Below, in pieces: positions 17,070 through 28,241 of a stretch of DNA of 64,000 nt (the first letter of the stretch is position 1; each line of letters opens with the position of its first letter). Location of the stretch: contig NZ_FOQV01000002.1 of assembly GCF_900113835.1 (NCBI RefSeq), forward strand, positions 620,001 through 684,000, read 5' to 3'. The translations under genes were made by a program, and so were the position numbers. The stretch comes from Allobosea sp. OK403 (lineage in GTDB: Bacteria; Pseudomonadota; Alphaproteobacteria; Rhizobiales; Beijerinckiaceae). A model generated the notes under the pieces. The model was not told where the DNA came from. It did not search any database and saw only the letters and a program-made list of their open reading frames with translations.

Positions 17070-17648
17070 TCAACCGCAGCGTATCGCTTCCCGTTCGGTC
17101 ACCACCCAGTCGAGCCTGCGATCATGCGGTTCGTCCGGCACCGCCTCGATCTCCTGCACGGCATAGGCGATGCCGATGCTCGTGACCGGACCGAGTTCGG
17201 TCAACGCCCGGTCGTAATAGCCTTTGCCATAGCCAATGCGGAAACCGCGTCGGTCGAAGGCGGCGAGCGGAACCAGCAGGATCCTCGGCTTGACCTCGGT
17301 TTGGCTCGGTTCGGGAACAAGCGTCCCGAAACCGCCCGGCACGATCGGCTCCCATGGCGCCCAACGCCGGAACCGCATGGCGCCCGAGACGATGGCGGGC
17401 AGGCAGAGCGGCATGCCCTGCGCGTGCAGCGCCTCCAGGATCGGGCGCGGATCGGCCTCCGAGCGCATCGGCCAATAGGCCGAGACCGGACCATCTCCCG
17501 ACAGGTCCGACAGCGCCAGCGCCCGCTCGGCAATTACCGGGTCCCATTCGAGCCGATCGTCGATCTCCAGCGCGTCGCGGCGCGCCAGGGCGGCCTCGCG
17601 CAGGGCGGCTTTCCTGTGGGCGGCGCTGTCGGAGAGTACGTTGGTCAT
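17070..17648 (-). CDS. 5-formyltetrahydrofolate cyclo-ligase
   Basis: Converts 5-formyl-THF to 5,10-methenyl-THF with ATP. The 192 residues contain the conserved YWPMRSEADPRP substrate/ATP region, LLVPLAAFDRRGFRIGYGKGYYDR (the RxGxGxGYYDR loop, about 122-145), and a C-terminal basic tail. The start lies only 12 bases after the predicted 3' end of 6S RNA, the classical alphaproteobacterial linkage of ssrS with this gene. Confidence 0.92.
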   Translation of the reverse strand: MTNVLSDSAAHRKAALREAALARRDALEIDDRLEWDPVIAERALALSDLSGDGPVSAYWPMRSEADPRPILEALHAQGMPLCLPAIVSGAMRFRRWAPWEPIVPGGFGTLVPEPSQTEVKPRILLVPLAAFDRRGFRIGYGKGYYDRALTELGPVTSIGIAYAVQEIEAVPDEPHDRRLDWVVTEREAIRCG

Positions 17649-17659
17649 GATGGAAGTAC

Positions 17660-17811
17660 GGAGCCACCTTGGCCGTGGAGATTTCGATCCCGGGACACCT
17701 ACTAAAGTAGGTGGGCGCCGTGTGTCCGGGTCCAGGGACCCGGTCAGGGACAGCTCCCTAGGGAGTCGTATGGGCCCGGGAATACAGTTCTCGCACGCAC
17801 CAGGCAGCCCC
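17660..17811 (-). ncRNA. ssrS: 6S RNA (ssrS)
   Basis: Regulatory RNA that mimics an open promoter and binds sigma-70 RNA polymerase. On the minus strand GGGGCTGCCTGG at the 5' end pairs with CCAAGGTGGCTCC at the 3' end to form the closing stem. Internal features fit the alphaproteobacterial 6S pattern: a CCCGGG pairing on both sides of the central bubble, a hairpin CACCTACTTTAGTAGGTG on the 3' side of the bubble, and a GC-rich terminal stem (ACCGGGTCC / GGACCCGG). About 152 nt. The position directly before the cyclo-ligase gene supports the call. Ends are approximate. Confidence 0.8.
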
Positions 17812-17929
17812 GCATCCGCAATGTAAGATGCGCGCCGGCAAAGCGCCAGTGGGCATCTCGGCCGGAGCGCGTTTCAGTTCGGATGTCCACAGTCGGGAGA
17901 AGCACGCCAGGGATGGCGCTCCGCAAGCT

Positions 17930-19126
17930 CTACTCCGTCGCGAAATAGACCAGCGCCGCGACCGGGAGCGCAAAGCCGATCCAGGAAGCGAGCGGCCAGC
18001 CGCCCTGCGCGAAGGCCCAGCCGCCAAGCGCCGAGCCAATCGCGCCGCCGGCGAAGAAGGTCGCCATATAAAGCCCGTTAAGGCGGCTGCGATGCTCGGC
18101 TCCGAGCGCGAAGATCGCACGCTGTCCCAGCACCAGATTGGTCGAAACGCCGAAATCGAGCAGGATCGCCGCCGCCACCAGCAGCCCGAGCGCCCAGGTC
18201 GAGCCCGCCTCGCCGAGATGGGTCATCGCGAAAGCGACCGCGACGGAAAGCATGGCGAAGATGCTGGCCGGCTTCGTCCAGCCACGATCGGCGAGCCGCC
18301 CCGCAATCGGCGAGGCGACGGCGCCCGCCACGCCCGCCAGTGCGAACAAGGCGATGCCGGTCTGCGAGAGCTGGAACACCGGCCCCGCCAGCAGCAGCGG
18401 CGTCGTGGTCCAGAACAGGCTGAAGGCGGCGAACAGGCAGGCCTGATAGAGCGCGCGCCGTTGCAGGATCGGCGTCGTCACCGCCAGATGGCCCATGGAG
18501 GCCAGCAGCTCGCCATAGCGGAGCTTCGCCACCGGCACGCGGCGCGGCAGGGTCCGCCAGAGGAGCAGGCCGAGCGCGACCATCGCACCGGCTGAGAGGA
18601 AGAACACCATATGCCATGAGGACAATCCGGCGATGAAGCTGGAGGCCGGGCGCGCCAGCATGATGCCGAGCATCAGCCCGCTCATGACATTGCCGACGAC
18701 ACGACCGCGCACGGCCTCGGGCGCCATATGCGCGGCATAGGGCACAAGCACTTGCACCGCGACGGAGCCGAGGCCGATGAACAGCGCCGCGACGAAGAAG
18801 GGCAAGGCCCCGGTCGACAGCGCCGCGCCGAGCAGACCGAGCGTCGCGATCCCCATCATGGTGAGAGCGAGGCGGCGATTTTCAATCAGATCGCCCAGTG
18901 GCACGATCAGCAGCAGGCCCAGCCCATAGCCGATCTGCGTCAGGGTAACGATCAGCCCCGTCGCTTGCGCGGACAGGCCCAGCGCCGCGCTGATCGGGCC
19001 GGCCAGAGGCTGAGCATAATAGATGTTGGCGGCGATCAACCCGCAGGCCATCGCCAGGACGAAGGTGATCCAGGGGGAAACCGCACCTTCGTCAGGCGGG
19101 TTGTCGGCGGTCGCAGCGATAGCCAT
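17930..19126 (-). CDS. MFS transporter (12-helix, drug-efflux-like)
   Basis: Major facilitator permease of 398 residues with about twelve membrane helices. It shows the ANIYYAQPL motif in helix 1 and the GDLIENRR loop after helix 2 (motif A-like), placing it among proton-coupled efflux proteins. I chose ATG 19126 over a TTG two codons earlier because GGAG lies six bases upstream. It follows the tetR gene at 19174 and has a copy of the regulator's half-site just upstream, so it is probably repressed by that TetR. Confidence 0.86.
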   Translation of the reverse strand: MAIAATADNPPDEGAVSPWITFVLAMACGLIAANIYYAQPLAGPISAALGLSAQATGLIVTLTQIGYGLGLLLIVPLGDLIENRRLALTMMGIATLGLLGAALSTGALPFFVAALFIGLGSVAVQVLVPYAAHMAPEAVRGRVVGNVMSGLMLGIMLARPASSFIAGLSSWHMVFFLSAGAMVALGLLLWRTLPRRVPVAKLRYGELLASMGHLAVTTPILQRRALYQACLFAAFSLFWTTTPLLLAGPVFQLSQTGIALFALAGVAGAVASPIAGRLADRGWTKPASIFAMLSVAVAFAMTHLGEAGSTWALGLLVAAAILLDFGVSTNLVLGQRAIFALGAEHRSRLNGLYMATFFAGGAIGSALGGWAFAQGGWPLASWIGFALPVAALVYFATE

Positions 19127-19144
19127 AGGCAACTCCGGAATAGA

Positions 19145-19160
19145 GAATAATTGTTTCCTA
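19145..19160 (-). promoter_or_regulatory. Degenerate second operator upstream of the MFS gene
   Basis: Reading toward the MFS gene, TAGGAAACAAT repeats the left half of the palindrome found upstream of tetR (TAGGAAACGATCG). The right half is not conserved. It lies about 20-35 bases upstream of the MFS start. Confidence 0.4.
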
Positions 19161-19173
19161 AATCGTCGAAAAA

Positions 19174-19803
19174 TCAGGCGAGCGCCTTCATCGCGACCTC
19201 AACCACGGCCGCCATCTCGTCGCGGCTGCGGCCGGTCTTGCCGACCACGCGCATGCCCTGGAGAAGGCAGAGCATCAGCCGGGCGGTCGCCGCACTGTCG
19301 AGATCGGCTGGGATCGAGCCATCCGCCTGCCCCTGCTGGATCAGCCCGGTCAGCAGCGCCTCGTTCCTGTCGAGGCTCGCCGCGACCCGCTGCGCCACCT
19401 CGTCATCGAAGATCGCAAGCTCCGCCGCACTGCCGACGACCAGGCAGCCCTGCCGCCCTTCGGCGCCATGCGACGCCTCGGCATAGAAGGCCAGGGCCTT
19501 GCGAATACGCTCGCGCCCCGTCCCGCCGGCGCCGATGGCGTCCTGCAGCTTTTCTGCGCGCACAGCCTTGTTGCGGTCGAAAGCCGCCAGGAATACCGCC
19601 CGCTTGTCCTTGAAGGCCTTGTAGACGCTGCCCTGGGCCAGTTGCATGGCCTCGGTCAGGTCGCCGATCGAGGTGGCGTGATAGCCACGCTCGCAGAAAA
19701 CCCGCACGGCCTTGTCGAGCGCGTCATTCATATCGAATTCGCGCGGCCGGCCGCGGCTGCGCGAAACGGATATCGATGCGGATGATGGGGCGATAGTGGC
19801 CAT
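19174..19803 (-). CDS. TetR family repressor of the adjacent MFS gene
   Basis: The 209 residues have an N-terminal helix-turn-helix (about 25-70; TSIGDLTEAMQLAQGSVYKAFKDKR) after a basic RGRPREFD leader, and a C-terminal ligand domain with Cys residues. A 16-bp palindrome just before its start, and a half-copy before the MFS gene, indicate autoregulation and control of the transporter. The inducer is unknown. Confidence 0.87.
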   Translation of the reverse strand: MATIAPSSASISVSRSRGRPREFDMNDALDKAVRVFCERGYHATSIGDLTEAMQLAQGSVYKAFKDKRAVFLAAFDRNKAVRAEKLQDAIGAGGTGRERIRKALAFYAEASHGAEGRQGCLVVGSAAELAIFDDEVAQRVAASLDRNEALLTGLIQQGQADGSIPADLDSAATARLMLCLLQGMRVVGKTGRSRDEMAAVVEVAMKALA

Positions 19804-19815
19804 GCTCCATTTATA

Positions 19816-19831
19816 GGAAACGATCGTTTCC
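19816..19831. promoter_or_regulatory. TetR operator palindrome GGAAACGATCGTTTCC
   Basis: A perfect 16-bp palindrome 13 bases upstream of the tetR start codon, in a position to block the tetR promoter. The half-site TAGGAAAC recurs before the MFS gene (19153-19160, opposite strand). Confidence 0.7.
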
Positions 19832-19875
19832 GAATCAAGGCCGATCTCGAGAAGCCGCCTCCCCGGCCTCGCCCC

Positions 19876-20397
19876 CTATCCAGCCACCCGATCGGCACAT
19901 CCCCCCAGGTCGGCCTGTTGCTCCGCCGACAGGGCGCGTTTTGGTACCATCTGGAACAGGCGTGGCGCCTGATAGAACAGGAACATCTCGGCATTATCGG
20001 CCCGCTTGAGATAGTGATCCCAGGGCGTCAGCCACGCGCCGCCATCATTCGTCACCTTCAGCCCCGCTTCCGACCATGACCAGGTGAGCGGCTGCTGGAG
20101 CGATTTCTGCTTCCGGAAATTCTTCCGGGCCATGCCGGGCGCGATCAGGAAATAGCTCAGGAACGGCATCAGCAGCAGCCAGAGCGCGAAGAGGTGAATG
20201 ACGCCGGCGAAAGGCCAGAACGACCAGCCGCCGACATAGTCGGAAACGATGAAAAACACGTAGAACAGCACACCCGCAGCGGTCATGGCGAGCCGTAAGT
20301 GGCCCCGGTAGACGTTCAGAACATGCAGCTTGTTTGCCGCCACATAGTCGTCCGCCGTCAGGGTCAAGTCCACTGAGCGGTTCATGTCAGCCGTCAT
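19876..20397 (-). CDS. YcxB-like membrane protein
   Basis: A 173-residue protein with two hydrophobic segments (about 32-50 and 56-82) between an N-terminal beta-strand region and a soluble C-terminal part containing WSEAGLKVTNDGGAWLTPWDHYLKRADN. That layout matches YcxB-like proteins, whose function is unknown. The ATG at 20397 follows GGGAG; an upstream ATG (20436) lacks such a site. Confidence 0.6.
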   Translation of the reverse strand: MTADMNRSVDLTLTADDYVAANKLHVLNVYRGHLRLAMTAAGVLFYVFFIVSDYVGGWSFWPFAGVIHLFALWLLLMPFLSYFLIAPGMARKNFRKQKSLQQPLTWSWSEAGLKVTNDGGAWLTPWDHYLKRADNAEMFLFYQAPRLFQMVPKRALSAEQQADLGGCADRVAG

Positions 20398-20451
20398 TCG
20401 GGAACTCCCGGCGGCTTCGCAGGCAGCCGCGGACACATGATCGAAAGTCCA

Positions 20452-20820
20452 TCAGCCGACAGGCGCCGGGACCAGGCTGCGTGCCACCCCCTCGATGCGC
20501 TCGGCCGCCGCCATCAGCGCCTCGGCTGCGCGGTCCTCGACCTCGTTCAAGCGGTGATCGGCGGCGCCGGCATCGCCTTGCACGGCGGCCAATTGCATCT
20601 CCATCGCGGCGACCTTCTGCCTGAGCTCGGAGACCTCGTCGGCAACCATCAGCGCCGCCATCACATGCAGGCGCATATCGCCGATCTCGCCGAAAGCCTG
20701 GCGCATCTCGTCGATCTTGCCGTCATAGAGCCGGGCCAGCCCCTCCAGATGCGGCTCCTCGCCCTCCCCGCAGGCCATCCGATAGGCCTTCCCGGCGATG
20801 GTGACGTTGACTTGCGGCAT
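20452..20820 (-). CDS. zapA: Cell division protein ZapA
   Basis: FtsZ-associated protein that promotes Z-ring bundling. The 122 residues start MPQVNVTIAGKAYRMACGEGEE (the beta-strand head domain) and continue as a long amphipathic helix with the LRLHVMAALMVADE-like ZapA core (MRLHVMAALMVADEVSEL) and a coiled-coil tail. It follows a DUF4164 coiled-coil gene by 12 bases; the pair is conserved in this class. Confidence 0.88.
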   Translation of the reverse strand: MPQVNVTIAGKAYRMACGEGEEPHLEGLARLYDGKIDEMRQAFGEIGDMRLHVMAALMVADEVSELRQKVAAMEMQLAAVQGDAGAADHRLNEVEDRAAEALMAAAERIEGVARSLVPAPVG

Positions 20821-20832
20821 GGTTGCCCCCGC

Positions 20833-21132
20833 TCAATGATCCAGATGAGGCATCTCGGCCTGTGCACGCGTGATCACCGCGCCGATGACGTTCATCGCCC
20901 GCTCCAGCCGCTGATCGACATCGGTGGCAGCACTCTCGACCTCGCCGAGCCGCGAGACGGCGCCGTCGAGCTCGGCGGCGAGCCGGGCGCGGTCGTCCTG
21001 CATCAGGGTCAGTTCCGTCTCGAGATTGGCGCGCCCGCGTTCCGCCTCGATACGGCGGCGGGCGGCGGCTTCAAGCTGTCCCAACGCGCCGTCGAGGCGC
21101 GCGAGCGCATTCTCCAGCATCAGGCTCGCCAC
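20833..21132 (-). CDS. DUF4164 family coiled-coil protein
   Basis: A 99-residue, almost entirely helical protein (heptads from LARLDGALGQLEAAARRR to VDQRLERAM) of unknown function. The start is the GTG at 21132 with a GGAGG site seven bases upstream. It is co-oriented with and 12 bases from zapA, so a role at the division site is possible but unproven. Confidence 0.72.
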   Translation of the reverse strand: MASLMLENALARLDGALGQLEAAARRRIEAERGRANLETELTLMQDDRARLAAELDGAVSRLGEVESAATDVDQRLERAMNVIGAVITRAQAEMPHLDH

Positions 21133-21457
21133 CGTCTTTCCTCCTCCAGAACGAAGCCGGCTCACTCGATTCGCGACACTAGCGCATCTGCGGGCGAAAC
21201 GTGAATCGCAAGCCCGGCCAGGAGCCGCCCGATCCCAAGGGCTTGCGCGCAGTTGCTCAGCCGCCGTCTCGGGCCCGGCCTTGCCCCTCGCATGGCGGAA
21301 ACGCCTGAGGAGCGAATTGACTCAGGTCGACCCGGCAGCCTAATCGAGCCCGGTCGGCAATCGGCCGAGACCATACATAGCGACCGCCGTCGCCCCGTCT
21401 CTGGAACGGGAGCCGGCCGCGGCCTTGCCCCATCCGCCGGCGGGAGCCTGAAATACC
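21133..21457. other. Intergenic region between DUF4164 and tkt, nothing recognised
   Basis: This 325-base region separates divergent genes and must hold both promoters. I find no palindrome, repeat copy or supported small gene. The tkt start is preceded by GGGAG, though at a long spacing. Confidence 0.4.
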
Positions 21458-23455
<1,998 letters not shown>

Positions 23456-23529
23456 CGCTTGCGAAACAGGGCAGATATTCCCGCAAAGGGCCTTGCGTTC
23501 GGTCATCGTTTGGCCGATTTGCCCGCGTG

Positions 23530-23555
23530 TATGACGGCCCATATATGACGGCCCA
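23530..23555 (+). repeat. Tandem 12-bp direct repeat upstream of gap
   Basis: TATGACGGCCCA occurs at 23530-23541 and 23544-23555 (period 14), 34 bases before the gap start. It could be a regulator binding site or chance duplication. Confidence 0.45.
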
Positions 23556-23588
23556 AGGCGCCGAAACCCGGCGAAGGAGAGGATTGAG

Positions 23589-24599
<1,011 letters not shown>

Positions 24600-24614
24600 T
24601 CCAACCCGAGCGAT

Positions 24615-24652
24615 GCCGCGCCCATCTGGGCGCGGCTTTCCCTGTTTTCCTC
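24615..24652 (+). terminator. Intrinsic terminator after gap
   Basis: A 9-bp stem GCCGCGCCC / GGGCGCGGC with loop ATCT (24615-24636) is followed by TTTCCCTGTTTT. It would end or attenuate the gap transcript before the small gene coupled to pgk. Confidence 0.6.
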
Positions 24653-24669
24653 GCATGAACGGACACCCC

Positions 24670-25128
24670 ATGGCCAAGATCGAGCCGACCGTCGCAGCCC
24701 CGGCCAGCGCCGCCGAGCCGACCATCGTCACGCCAGCGCCGTCCCATGGCACGCCCTATATCGTCGGCAGCGCGATGCCGGCCGCGGACACGCCTGCAAG
24801 CGAGCCGCGCGGGCTCGACCAGCTCTCCCGCATCGAGGAGAAGGCGGCGCGCATCGAGGAGAAGTTCGCCCGCTACGAAGCCGTGCTGACCCGCGCCGAA
24901 GCCTCGCTGGAGCGCAGCGCCCACAAGGTCGACAGCGCCGCCGCGACCCTGGATTTCGCCAGCATCCGCGACGAGGTCGCCGCCCTGCGCCAGCGCGTCG
25001 ATGCGACGCCGCGCTTCGGCGCGCTGTTCGTCACCGGCCTTGCCACCGCGGTGCTGACGGTCCTGCTCACCGTGCTCGTGCTCAAATTCGGCGTGCCGGG
25101 CCTGTTCGGAGGCTTGCTGTCGCGATGA
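24670..25128 (+). CDS. Small coiled-coil, tail-anchored membrane protein coupled to pgk
   Basis: A 152-residue protein of no recognised family. It has an Ala/Pro-rich N-terminus, a charged coiled coil (about 50-115; repeated RIEEK units), and one C-terminal membrane helix ([20 protein letters not shown]), so it is probably inner-membrane anchored with its coiled coil in the cytoplasm. Its stop overlaps the pgk start (ATGA). ATG 24655 is an alternative start. Confidence 0.7.
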   Translation: MAKIEPTVAAPASAAEPTIVTPAPSHGTPYIVGSAMPAADTPASEPRGLDQLSRIEEKAARIEEKFARYEAVLTRAEASLERSAHKVDSAAATLDFASIRDEVAALRQRVDATPRFGALFVTGLATAVLTVLLTVLVLKFGVPGLFGGLLSR

Positions 25129-26315
25129 GCTTCAAGACGCTGAGCGGCCTCGACCTGGCGGGCAAGCGCGCGCTTGTTCGCGTCGATCTCAACGTGCCGA
25201 TGGAGAACGGCAAGGTCACGGACGCGACGCGCATCGAGCGCGTGCTGCCGACGATCCGCGAGATCTCCGGCAAGGGCGGCAAGGTCATCCTGCTCGCCCA
25301 TTTCGGCCGCCCCAAGGGCCGCGACGCCAAGGATAGCCTGAAGCCAGTCGCGGTCGCGCTCGCCCATGCGCTCGGCCAGCCCGTCACCTTCGTCGAGGAT
25401 TGCATCGGCGAGGACGTCGCCAAGGCCGTCGCAGCGGCGAAGAACGGCGAAGTCCTGCTGCTGGAGAACACCCGCTTCCACGCCGGCGACGAGAAGAACG
25501 ACCCCGCCTTCGTCAAGGCGCTCGCCGCCAATGGCGACCTCTTCGTCAACGACGCCTTCTCGGCGGCGCACCGCGCCCATGCCTCGACCGAAGGCCTCGC
25601 CCATGTCCTGCCGGCTTATGCCGGGCGTTCCATGCAAGCCGAGCTCGAGGCTCTCTCTGCCGGGCTCGACAATCCTGCCCGCCCGGTGATGGCAATCGTC
25701 GGCGGCGCAAAAGTCTCGACCAAGCTCGATTTGCTCGGCAATCTCGTCAAGAAGGTCGACGTGCTCGTCATCGGCGGCGGCATGGCCAACACCTTCCTGG
25801 CGGCGCGCGGCATCAATGTCGGCAAGTCGCTCTGCGAGCATGACCTCGTCGGCACCGCCCGCGAGATCGAGGCCAAGGCCAAGGCCGCCGGCTGCGAGAT
25901 CATGCTGCCGGTCGATGCGTTGGTCGCACGCGAATTCAAGGCCCATCCGGGCCATCGCGTCATCCAGATCGGTGAGGTCGAGCCCGACGAGATGATTTTG
26001 GACGCAGGCCCCTTGAGCGTCGCCGAAGTCGTGCTCAAGCTCAACCAGGTCAAGACGCTGGTCTGGAACGGGCCTTTCGGGGCCTTCGAACTGCCGCCCT
26101 TCGACACCGCTACGGTGACGGTGGCCAAGGCCGCCGCCAAGCGCGTCAAGGCTGGCCAGCTCGTCGCGGTCGCCGGCGGCGGCGACACCGTTGCGGCGAT
26201 GAACCATGCCGGCGTCGCCGATGATTTGACCTACATCTCGACCGCGGGCGGCGCCTTCCTGGAATGGATGGAAGGCAAGGCCTTGCCGGGAGTGGAAGCG
26301 CTACGCGCAGCGTGA
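25125..26315 (+). CDS. pgk: Phosphoglycerate kinase
   Basis: Transfers phosphate between 1,3-bisphosphoglycerate and ADP. The 396 residues show the signature [18 protein letters not shown], the substrate loop [20 protein letters not shown], and the C-terminal nucleotide-binding GGGDTVAAM. Normal length. Start overlaps the upstream gene by four bases. Confidence 0.97.
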   Translation: MSFKTLSGLDLAGKRALVRVDLNVPMENGKVTDATRIERVLPTIREISGKGGKVILLAHFGRPKGRDAKDSLKPVAVALAHALGQPVTFVEDCIGEDVAKAVAAAKNGEVLLLENTRFHAGDEKNDPAFVKALAANGDLFVNDAFSAAHRAHASTEGLAHVLPAYAGRSMQAELEALSAGLDNPARPVMAIVGGAKVSTKLDLLGNLVKKVDVLVIGGGMANTFLAARGINVGKSLCEHDLVGTAREIEAKAKAAGCEIMLPVDALVAREFKAHPGHRVIQIGEVEPDEMILDAGPLSVAEVVLKLNQVKTLVWNGPFGAFELPPFDTATVTVAKAAAKRVKAGQLVAVAGGGDTVAAMNHAGVADDLTYISTAGGAFLEWMEGKALPGVEALRAA

Positions 26316-26369
26316 ACGACACCTACCGGCTACCCTTGCGGCAGCCGGTGTTTATGCTATGTTCTCTTC

Positions 26370-26606
26370 ATGAGCGAGAGCGTACAGACAGCGATGTTCG
26401 AGTTCCTGAGGAAGGTTCAGGCGGATTTGTCTTCGTTTCGTGCCGAGGCCAACACGCGCTTCGAGCATCTTGAAGACCTCGTCCGCAAGCAGCGCCGCGA
26501 CACCGCCGGCCTCCTCGTGATGGCCAAGGCCGTCACCGGCGACTTCGCCGAACAGGTTGCCGCCATCGAAGAGCGCGTCCGGGTTCTCGAAGCGCGGGGC
26601 CGTTGA
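26370..26606 (+). CDS. Small coiled-coil protein between pgk and fba
   Basis: A 78-residue, helical, charged protein (RFEHLEDLVRKQRRD and VAAIEERVRVLEARGR give heptads) with no membrane segment and no recognised family. Short proteins of this kind occur in other alphaproteobacteria. Intact and in a gene-sized gap, but expression is unproven. Confidence 0.55.
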   Translation: MSESVQTAMFEFLRKVQADLSSFRAEANTRFEHLEDLVRKQRRDTAGLLVMAKAVTGDFAEQVAAIEERVRVLEARGR

Positions 26607-26698
26607 GCATTCACGCTACGCGCCGCTTTCGCTTTGCGTCCGCCGCCTATCCGCTCTAAATCCTCCCCAGCCCTTGAAACCGCACCGGGAGGACCTCC

Positions 26699-27781
26699 GT
26701 GGCCCGTATTACGCTCCGCCAGTTGCTCGATCACGCCGCCGAACATGATTACGGCGTGCCCGCCTTCAACATCAACAACATGGAGCAGGCGCTGGCCATC
26801 ATGGCAGCGGCGGATGCCACCGACGCCCCCGTCATCATCCAGGCCTCACGCGGCGCCCGCTCCTACGCCAACGACATCATGCTCAAGCACATGATGGACG
26901 CCGTCACCGAGATCTATCCGCATATCCCGGTCTGCGTGCATCTCGACCATGGCAATGAGCCGGCGACCTGCATGACCGCGATCCAGGCCGGCTTCACCTC
27001 GGTGATGATGGACGGCTCGCTCAAGGCAGACGGCAAGACGCCGGGCGACTGGGACTACAATGTCGGAGTGACCAAGACGGTGACCGAAATGGCCCATCTC
27101 GGCGGCATCTCGGTCGAGGGCGAGCTCGGCGTGCTCGGCTCGCTCGAATCAGGCGAAGGCGAGAAGGAGGACGGTCACGGCTTCGAGGGCAAGCTCTCCC
27201 ACGACCAGCTCCTGACCAACCCCGAGGAGGCGGTGAAATTCGTCGCCGAGACCAAGGTCGATGCGCTCGCCATCGCCATGGGCACCTCGCATGGCGCCTA
27301 CAAGTTCACCCGCAAGCCCGACGGCGCGATCCTGGCGATGCATGTCATCGAGGAGATCCATAAGAAGCTGCCGAACATGCATCTCGTCATGCATGGCTCG
27401 TCCTCGGTGCCGCAGGACCTCCAGGACATCATCAATCAGTATGGCGGCAAGATGCCCCAGACCTGGGGCGTGCCGGTCGAGGAGATCCAGCGCGGCATCA
27501 AGCATGGCGTGCGCAAGATCAACATCGACACCGACAACCGCATGGCGATGACCGGCCAGATCCGGAAGATCCTGTCGGAGAACCCCGGCGAGTTCGACCC
27601 GCGCAAGTACCTGAAGCCCGCCATGGAGGCGATGACCAAGCTCTGCACGCTGCGGCTGAAGGAATTCAACACCGCCGGCCAGGCGAGCAAGATCAAGCGC
27701 ATCGCGACCACCGCCGAAATGGCCAAGCGCTACGCCAAGGGCGAGCTCGACCCGACCTTCGGTAAGCCGAAGGCGGCGTGA
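26699..27781 (+). CDS. fba: Class II fructose-bisphosphate aldolase
   Basis: Zinc-dependent aldolase that splits or forms fructose-1,6-bisphosphate; the CbbA/Fba subgroup. The 360 residues begin [26 protein letters not shown], with the zinc His in CVHLDHG, the [11 protein letters not shown] segment, and the active-site [12 protein letters not shown]. The start is GTG at 26699, preceded by a GGGAGG site. Completes the tkt-gap-pgk-fba block. Confidence 0.96.
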   Translation: MARITLRQLLDHAAEHDYGVPAFNINNMEQALAIMAAADATDAPVIIQASRGARSYANDIMLKHMMDAVTEIYPHIPVCVHLDHGNEPATCMTAIQAGFTSVMMDGSLKADGKTPGDWDYNVGVTKTVTEMAHLGGISVEGELGVLGSLESGEGEKEDGHGFEGKLSHDQLLTNPEEAVKFVAETKVDALAIAMGTSHGAYKFTRKPDGAILAMHVIEEIHKKLPNMHLVMHGSSSVPQDLQDIINQYGGKMPQTWGVPVEEIQRGIKHGVRKINIDTDNRMAMTGQIRKILSENPGEFDPRKYLKPAMEAMTKLCTLRLKEFNTAGQASKIKRIATTAEMAKRYAKGELDPTFGKPKAA

Positions 27782-27842
27782 GCGACCTCGACCATCGGGC
27801 GGGGCCTCGCTCCGCCCTGATCGGCTGTCTCCGGACCTTCTC

Positions 27843-28166
27843 GTGAAGAAGATTCTTTTCGTCTGCAGCCGGAATCGCCTGCGCAGCCCGACGGCCGAGC
27901 AGGTCTTCTCCAAGCGACGCGACATTGAAGTCGCGTCGGCTGGAACGAACCACGATGCAGATGTGCCAATGACGGCCGAGCTGGCCGCCTGGGCCGACCT
28001 GATCTTCGTCATGGAGCGAGTGCACGGCACCAAGCTGCGGCAGCGCTTCGGCAGGCACATGAAATCGGCCCGCCTCATTTGCCTCGACATCCCGGACAAC
28101 TACGCTTTCATGGATCCGGCCCTTATCCGGCTGCTGGAAAGCAAAGTCTCCCGCCACCTGCCGTGA
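27843..28166 (+). CDS. Small low-molecular-weight protein tyrosine phosphatase family protein
   Basis: A 107-residue member of a short LMW-PTP-like group. The N-terminus FVCSRNRLRSPTAE contains the C-x5-R-S phosphate loop (Cys8, Arg14), and the C-terminal LDIPDNYAFMDP probably provides the general acid Asp. It is about 40 residues shorter than classical LMW-PTPs, as usual for this subgroup. Substrate unknown. Confidence 0.82.
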   Translation: MKKILFVCSRNRLRSPTAEQVFSKRRDIEVASAGTNHDADVPMTAELAAWADLIFVMERVHGTKLRQRFGRHMKSARLICLDIPDNYAFMDPALIRLLESKVSRHLP

Positions 28167-28241
28167 GGCGTCCTAAATTGGGGGCTGCTGCAACGGTTCA
28201 AGCACGGGCAGGCCATTGCATCGGTCCGGCGGATCGATCCT

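Noticed and set aside
26325-26352. Terminator after pgk
   Set aside because: ACCGGCT / AGCCGGT form a stem but only TTT follows; too weak to list.
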